Below, one piece after another: positions 63,464 through 64,000 of a DNA stretch of 64,000 bases (position 1 is the first letter of the stretch; every line of letters begins with the position of its first letter). The notes under the pieces were generated by a model. The model was given only the letters and a program-made list of their open reading frames with translations. It was not told the DNA's origin and searched no databases. The DNA is taken from NCBI RefSeq assembly GCF_001425025.1, contig NZ_LMDE01000001.1, positions 602,751 to 666,750 of the forward strand. Direction: 5' to 3'. This DNA is from Nocardioides sp. Root122 (GTDB lineage Bacteria > Actinomycetota > Actinomycetes > Propionibacteriales > Nocardioidaceae). Made by a program: the position numbers and the translations under genes.

Positions 63464-63798
63464 GTTTCCTCCGTGTGGAATTCCGCCCCCCGGCAGTGCA
63501 GCTGGTGCTGCTCCCTCGACCACGACGCTAGGAACAGGGGGGCGGGATCGTCATACCCCTGGGGAGGGCACTCACTGTGCAACTCGGAGTTGCACGATCG
63601 TCGGCGTCCCGACGTGGCCTCGGTCCTGTGGGCGTGGGAGGGCCATCGGGAGGGCCATCGGGAGGGCACGGGACGGCATGGGAGGACCCCGGCCGCCACG
63701 GGGGAGAAGCGACCGGGGTCTGCATCCAGCCTAGCGACCGATCCGTCGTTGCGGTGCGGATGTGAAGAGGCTCATGCCCGTGTCGAGAGGGCCGGGGC
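63464..63798. other. Intergenic region with a short tandem repeat
   Basis: No gene is supported. It contains two full and one partial copy of GGGAGGGCCATC at 63636-63668, and presumably the promoter of the secreted-protein gene near 63.5 kb. Confidence 0.5.
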
Positions 63799-64000
63799 CT
63801 AGCTGGTCGGCCCGAAGCGCTCGACGCGGATGGCCGCGGGATCGAGCCCGCACGCGACGAGCAGCTCCTCGGCGTACGACGCGAAGCGGGCCGACCCGCA
63901 CACGTAGCCCAGCTCCACGCCCGCGAGCAACGGCCCGACCTCCTCGACCGTGAGCGCGCCCGGCGACCGGTTGCCGGAGGCAGCTCGGGTGAACGCCAGC
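63799..64000 (-). CDS. C-terminal end of an FAD/NAD(P)-binding oxidoreductase (5' end outside window)
   Basis: The frame runs from the window edge to TAG at 63799-63801 and gives 66 residues: PGALTVEEVGPLLAGVELGYVCGSARF, then ASYAEELLVACGLDPAAIRVERFGPTS. The Y-V-C-G-S...EELL...G....I..ERFG pattern is the NAD(P)-binding end of ferredoxin/flavodoxin reductase-type proteins. The rest of the gene lies beyond position 64000. Confidence 0.8.
   Translation of the reverse strand, partial: LAFTRAASGNRSPGALTVEEVGPLLAGVELGYVCGSARFASYAEELLVACGLDPAAIRVERFGPTS

Noticed and set aside
63636..63668. Possible CRISPR-like array
   Set aside because: A 12-bp unit repeated only two and a half times without spacers; simple tandem repeat. 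No CRISPR array or cas gene was seen anywhere in the window.

Overview
The window is a 64 kb piece of a high-GC actinobacterial chromosome. Codon use, the gene repertoire (DtxR/IdeR-type repressor, ANTAR protein, FHA-free LCP protein, SepX/GlpR divisome locus, DUF2277, secreted beta-propeller) and the repeat style fit a Nocardioides-like member of the Propionibacteriales. That genus guess is inference from overall resemblance, not a database match.

Core chromosome, 1-37.8 kb. It opens with the end of a surface protein, a protealysin-like M4 protease that carries its own inhibitor-like domain, a macro-domain protein, topoisomerase IB, serC, two small enzymes, citrate synthase 2, pdxH and an ANTAR regulator. 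Next is a TetR-controlled heterodimeric ABC exporter (9.1-13.4 kb), then a structured leader RNA candidate with a tiny ORF, then an MFS exporter with its MarR regulator (13.4-15.8 kb). A metabolic and regulatory stretch follows (GH13 glucosidase, DtxR, sirtuin, beta-propeller, enoyl reductase-like). A small accessory patch at 23.6-25.7 kb holds an HTH/AbiEii-type nucleotidyltransferase pair, an IS481 transposase remnant and a tRNA-Arg with a weak anticodon stem. From 25.9 to 37.8 kb lies a conserved envelope and cell-division neighbourhood: LCP, mscL, SAF, FmdB, penicillin amidase, formyl-THF cyclo-ligase, UGPase, gephyrin-like Glp/MoeA, moaC, mogA, an acetyltransferase and SepX/GlpR, ending at tRNA-Ala(CGC).

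Integrated island, 37,776-62,758 (about 25 kb). The last 48 bp of tRNA-Ala, including CCA, are repeated exactly at 62,711-62,758. A tyrosine integrase and a small excisionase-like gene sit directly beside the tRNA. The native tRNA terminator is now stranded beyond the right-hand repeat. The left part of the island is decayed or modular: a two-gene cassette inside 51-bp inverted repeats, a frameshifted small gene and a dehydrogenase pseudogene. The main cargo (42.1-59.4 kb) is one coherent catabolic block: an SDR, a HyuA/HyuB pair with a zinc-ribbon tail like that of acetone-carboxylase gamma, a GntR regulator, and on the other strand a seven-gene overlapping operon (lipoyl carrier, E1alpha, E1beta, aldehyde dehydrogenase, lipoyl-free E2, CitE-like lyase, lipA). 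A class III CoA-transferase and a ribose-family ABC importer complete it. A complete IS21-family element with a 5-bp target duplication sits near the right end.

Working model (inference): a small ketone, hydroxyketone or polyol enters through the ABC importer. It is oxidised by the SDR, then carboxylated by HyuAB and/or cleaved by an acetoin-dehydrogenase-type complex whose E2 is split into a free lipoyl carrier and a catalytic core. The island brings its own lipoyl synthase but no E3. A shared AT-rich motif at the two divergent promoters is a candidate GntR operator. Right of the island the chromosome resumes with a secreted protein and the end of an oxidoreductase.
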